Shown here piece by piece: positions 13,058 through 15,273 of a DNA stretch of 15,273 nucleotides. The stretch's first letter is position 1; every line of letters starts with the position of its first letter. A program made the translations under genes and the position numbers. The notes under the pieces were generated by a model that ran no database searches, was not told the origin of the DNA, and was given only the letters and a program-made list of their open reading frames with translations. The stretch comes from an uncultured Bacilli bacterium (GTDB lineage: Bacteria > Bacillota_I > Bacilli_A > RF39 > UBA660), in assembly GCA_944373065.1 (NCBI GenBank), contig CALWAJ010000023.1, forward strand, positions 1 to 15,273, written 5' to 3'.

Positions 13058-14332
13058 ATGAACTTTAATAAAGATGAATATATGCCAAGATTAATTGATA
13101 AAAACTTAGATGACTATTTAAAAGTTTTTGGAGCCTTATCAGTTGAAGGACCAAAATGGTGTGGAAAAACATGGACATCTTCTAAGCATGCAAAAAGTGC
13201 TGTATATTTAGATGATGATGAAACTAAAGAAAGAGCATTACTTGATTTAGAACTAATATTAAATGAAGAACAACCTGAACTAATAGATGAATGGCACTTA
13301 GTACCTAAAATATGGGATAAAGTAAGAAGAAAATGTGATGAAGATTCTAAAAAAGGTAAATATATATTAACATGCTCAACAGAATTAAATGATGAGAGAA
13401 AAAAAGAAGTATTCCATTCGGGAGCAGGTAGAATTGGTAAAATAAAAATGTATACTATGTCACTTTATGAATCAGGAGATTCTACTGGAGATGCCTCCCT
13501 AACAGCAATGCTAGAAGATAATCAGAAAAATATTAATGTTAAAATACCTTCTCTAAAGGAACTTGCTAATATAATAGTAAGAGGTGGCTGGCCAAGTAAT
13601 ATAAAAGTAGATGCTGACAAAGTAGGATTAATACCTAAAAGTTATATAGAATCTATTCTTGATAAAGATATGAATGATGATAAAAAAAGAGACAAAAATA
13701 AAATGAGAATGCTACTTAAATCATTATCAAGAAATGAATCCACTGTTGTTAGTAATGAAACGCTTATAAAAGATATAGAAAGCTATGAAAATAAGTCTGA
13801 ATTAATTGAAAGTAGAATAACTTTAAGAGATTACTTAGATGTACTAGATAGATTACATATAATAGAAAATCAAGAAGCCTATAGTGAAAACTATCGTTCT
13901 AAAGAACGAATAGGTAAATCACCTAAAAGACATTTAACAGACCCATCACTTGCTTGTGCCTCTTTGAATATAAATGCTGATAAACTACTTAAAGACTTAA
14001 AAACATTTGGTTTTTTATTTGAATCATTAGTAGAAAGGGATCTTAGAATATATATAGAATATTTAGGTGGACATCTATATCATTTTAGAGATAACGTAAC
14101 AGGTTTAGAAGTTGATTCAATTTTAGAGTTTTCTAATGGTGATTATGCAGCGATTGAAATAAAACTAGGCTATAATGCTATTGAAACTGCTAAAAAAGAA
14201 TTACTAAAATTTTACGATAATATGATAACTAAGCCTAAATTTATGTGTATAATAACAGGAAATTTCACATCAGTGGTAAAAGATAAAGAGACTGGTATAT
14301 ATATTGTTCCTATAACAGCATTAAGACCATAA
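13058..14332 (+). CDS. AAA-family ATPase with DUF4143/nuclease-like C-terminal domain
   Basis: This 424-aa protein belongs to the AAA_14 + DUF4143 group. Walker A is GPKWCGKT (31-38) and Walker B is ELIDEWH (74-80), followed by a sensor-like YILTCSTEL (102-110). The middle (165-270) is helical and wing-like. The C-terminal domain shows an E351-V-D353 ... E367-I-K369 arrangement in GLEVDSILEF and AAIEIKLG, the order of PD-(D/E)xK nuclease cores. Members are common in anaerobic gut bacteria and archaea; their biological role is unsettled, with DNA or nucleotide-related functions proposed. I choose ATG 13058 with GAGGTGAT six bases before it, because an upstream in-frame ATG (13025) overlaps the promoter. 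It is monocistronic, with a terminator after it and tandem repeats before it, which suggests dedicated control. Confidence 0.88.
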   Translation: MNFNKDEYMPRLIDKNLDDYLKVFGALSVEGPKWCGKTWTSSKHAKSAVYLDDDETKERALLDLELILNEEQPELIDEWHLVPKIWDKVRRKCDEDSKKGKYILTCSTELNDERKKEVFHSGAGRIGKIKMYTMSLYESGDSTGDASLTAMLEDNQKNINVKIPSLKELANIIVRGGWPSNIKVDADKVGLIPKSYIESILDKDMNDDKKRDKNKMRMLLKSLSRNESTVVSNETLIKDIESYENKSELIESRITLRDYLDVLDRLHIIENQEAYSENYRSKERIGKSPKRHLTDPSLACASLNINADKLLKDLKTFGFLFESLVERDLRIYIEYLGGHLYHFRDNVTGLEVDSILEFSNGDYAAIEIKLGYNAIETAKKELLKFYDNMITKPKFMCIITGNFTSVVKDKETGIYIVPITALRP

Positions 14333-14334
14333 TA

Positions 14335-14361
14335 AATGAGTTAACACATTAGCTCATTTTT
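14335..14361 (+). terminator. Rho-independent terminator after the ATPase gene
   Basis: AATGAGTTAA (14335-14344) pairs with TTAGCTCATT (14349-14358) with one G-U and a 4-nt loop, and the T run continues to 14361. Confidence 0.88.
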
Positions 14362-14374
14362 ATTTTAAAAAACA

Positions 14375-14404
14375 TTGGGGAAATAGACGAGAATATGTTA
14401 TAAT
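14375..14404 (+). promoter_or_regulatory. Extended -10 promoter of the secreted protein gene
   Basis: A perfect TATAAT (14399-14404) with TG at 14396-14397 has a poor -35 (TTGGGG, 14375-14380, 18-bp spacer). The predicted leader is about 105 nt, far longer than other leaders in this window. It contains ATAAGAATA three times (14415, 14470, 14489). Confidence 0.65.
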
Positions 14405-14516
14405 AGTTTTGAATATAAGAATAGTTTAAGATAGATTGATGAAATGTCAAATATATTTATATTTAAAGTATAAGAATATGGGATATAGATAAGAATAAGT
14501 AGTAAGGAGAATGAAT

Positions 14517-15221
14517 ATGACAAAGACAAGAAAAGAAATATTAATAATAGGATTAATGTTATTATTAGTAATAGTATTAATAGGAGTAAGTTATGCAGCT
14601 TTTAAGTTTACTGGAGTAGGACAAAGAGAAAATACCATAACTACAGGTTCTATTACGATGAGTTATACTGAAAGTAGTAATACTATATCCTTAGACGGAG
14701 CATTACCTACAACGGATGAGACAGGTATGAAAAGATTAAATCCTGGAGAGTATTTTGATTTTACAGTAAGTAGTACTATTACAGGAGCTGTAAATATTAA
14801 TTATGAAATAAGTGCTAAAGATGTAACAACAAGTGAAAGAAAGATAGATGGTTCTAATATAAAGTTATATCTAACTAGATTAACTAGTGATGGTACAGAA
14901 GAACAAGTAATGAGTCCAGAAACGTATAATGAAGAGACAAATGCTAATAACTTTACAGGCCGACCTGCTAATGAGATGAGTTTATATACAAGTAGTATGA
15001 GTAGTAGTGAAAGTAATACTTATAGACTTAGGATGTATGTAGATGAAGATTATAATCCCCAAGGAGATGGAGGAAATTTACAGTTCTCAGTACAAGTAAA
15101 TGTCTATGGAAGAGATAGAGTAGCAGAAGAAGCATCAACAGTCTTACTTAATAATATACCAGAAGAGAATCAATATGATGATGGAACAGATACATTTATA
15201 ACAGTTTCTACAATACTCTAG
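14517..15221 (+). CDS. SipW-type (TasA/camelysin-like) secreted protein, C-terminus possibly frameshifted
   Basis: The frame encodes 234 aa from ATG 14517, chosen because AAGGAG (14504-14509) is 7 bases before it but touches the ATG at 14511. Residues 5-29 form a hydrophobic signal ending GVSYAAFKFTG, the form cleaved by SipW-like signal peptidases. The mature part (ENTITTGSITMSYTESSNTI, LNPGEYFDFTVS, VNINYEISAKDVTTS, YRLRMYVDEDYN, NLQFSVQVNVYGRD) is beta-rich, like TasA/CalY fibre-forming proteins of Bacilli. After the domain a short linker QYDDGTDTFIT is followed by VSTIL and a stop. The same linker resembles YTYDNGTDSFIKKEV of the protein at 1409, and in another frame the DNA reads NSFYNTLGSLDEI (15200-15238), resembling WYNNTLGS there. 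The protein may therefore be a truncated version of a longer one. Confidence 0.75.
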   Translation: MTKTRKEILIIGLMLLLVIVLIGVSYAAFKFTGVGQRENTITTGSITMSYTESSNTISLDGALPTTDETGMKRLNPGEYFDFTVSSTITGAVNINYEISAKDVTTSERKIDGSNIKLYLTRLTSDGTEEQVMSPETYNEETNANNFTGRPANEMSLYTSSMSSSESNTYRLRMYVDEDYNPQGDGGNLQFSVQVNVYGRDRVAEEASTVLLNNIPEENQYDDGTDTFITVSTIL

Positions 15222-15273
15222 GTAGTTTAGATGAAATAATTACAACTATCTAATCAAAAAATCACTATATTAA

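Noticed and set aside
15221..15250. Hairpin GGTAGTT/AACTATC as terminator of the last gene
   Set aside because: It has a 16-nt loop and is followed by AATCAAAAAA and no T run, so it is not a credible intrinsic terminator.
1..15273. Mycoplasma-type code with TGA as Trp
   Set aside because: TGA ends two well-defined genes (2057-2059 and 3333-3335) exactly where the family or a terminator predicts an end, and Trp is encoded by TGG throughout.

Overview
The window is strongly AT-rich, with mostly AGA/A-ending codons, AAGGAGG or AGGTGAT ribosome binding sites and short gaps. TGA is used as a stop (the genes ending at 2059 and 3335), so this is the standard bacterial code and not the Mycoplasma code. 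A SufB-type Fe-S system, a lipoteichoic-acid-synthase-type enzyme, a sortase with an anchored thioester adhesin and a SipW-type secreted protein point to an uncultured gut-type Bacilli lineage near the Mollicutes or Erysipelotrichia. That placement is inferred from gene style and has not been tested by phylogeny.

Layout. At 1-490 is the end of a suf operon (sufB C-terminus plus terminator). At 487-1344 are a short SsbB-like single-stranded DNA-binding protein and an XRE regulator with a probable operator in its own promoter. At 1409-2085 is a small membrane-anchored surface protein whose start looks frameshifted. At 2112-3335 is pyrimidine-nucleoside phosphorylase. At 3383-6145 is a surface-display operon: a Cys-Gln thioester/SpaA adhesin with a VPDTS sorting signal, an overlapping sortase and a five-helix membrane protein. 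A terminator-like hairpin lies just inside the sortase gene.

At 6177-11591 is a second transcription unit with its own consensus promoter. It holds an LTA-synthase-like phosphoglycerol transferase, a membrane-anchored protein of unknown role, a fusion of an alkaline-phosphatase-superfamily phosphodiesterase with a Cof-type HAD phosphatase, and an RsuA/RluB-family pseudouridine synthase. At 11712-12942 a ferredoxin (minus strand) and a tail-anchored acidic protein (plus strand) diverge from back-to-back promoters. At 12936-14361 is an AAA/DUF4143 ATPase gene preceded by three 23-bp tandem repeats and a dyad over its promoter and start region. At 14375-15221 is a SipW/TasA-like secreted protein that ends abruptly and may be frameshifted.

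The main theme is the cell envelope: covalent adhesin display, polyglycerol-phosphate chemistry and secreted fibre-like proteins, interspersed with housekeeping genes. The most unusual points are the sortase without the usual C-terminal arginine and with a terminator inside its first codons, the in-frame phosphodiesterase-HAD fusion that keeps a complete internal Shine-Dalgarno and ATG, the Thr-to-Ser change at the LTA-synthase nucleophile, and two surface-protein genes that look frameshifted.
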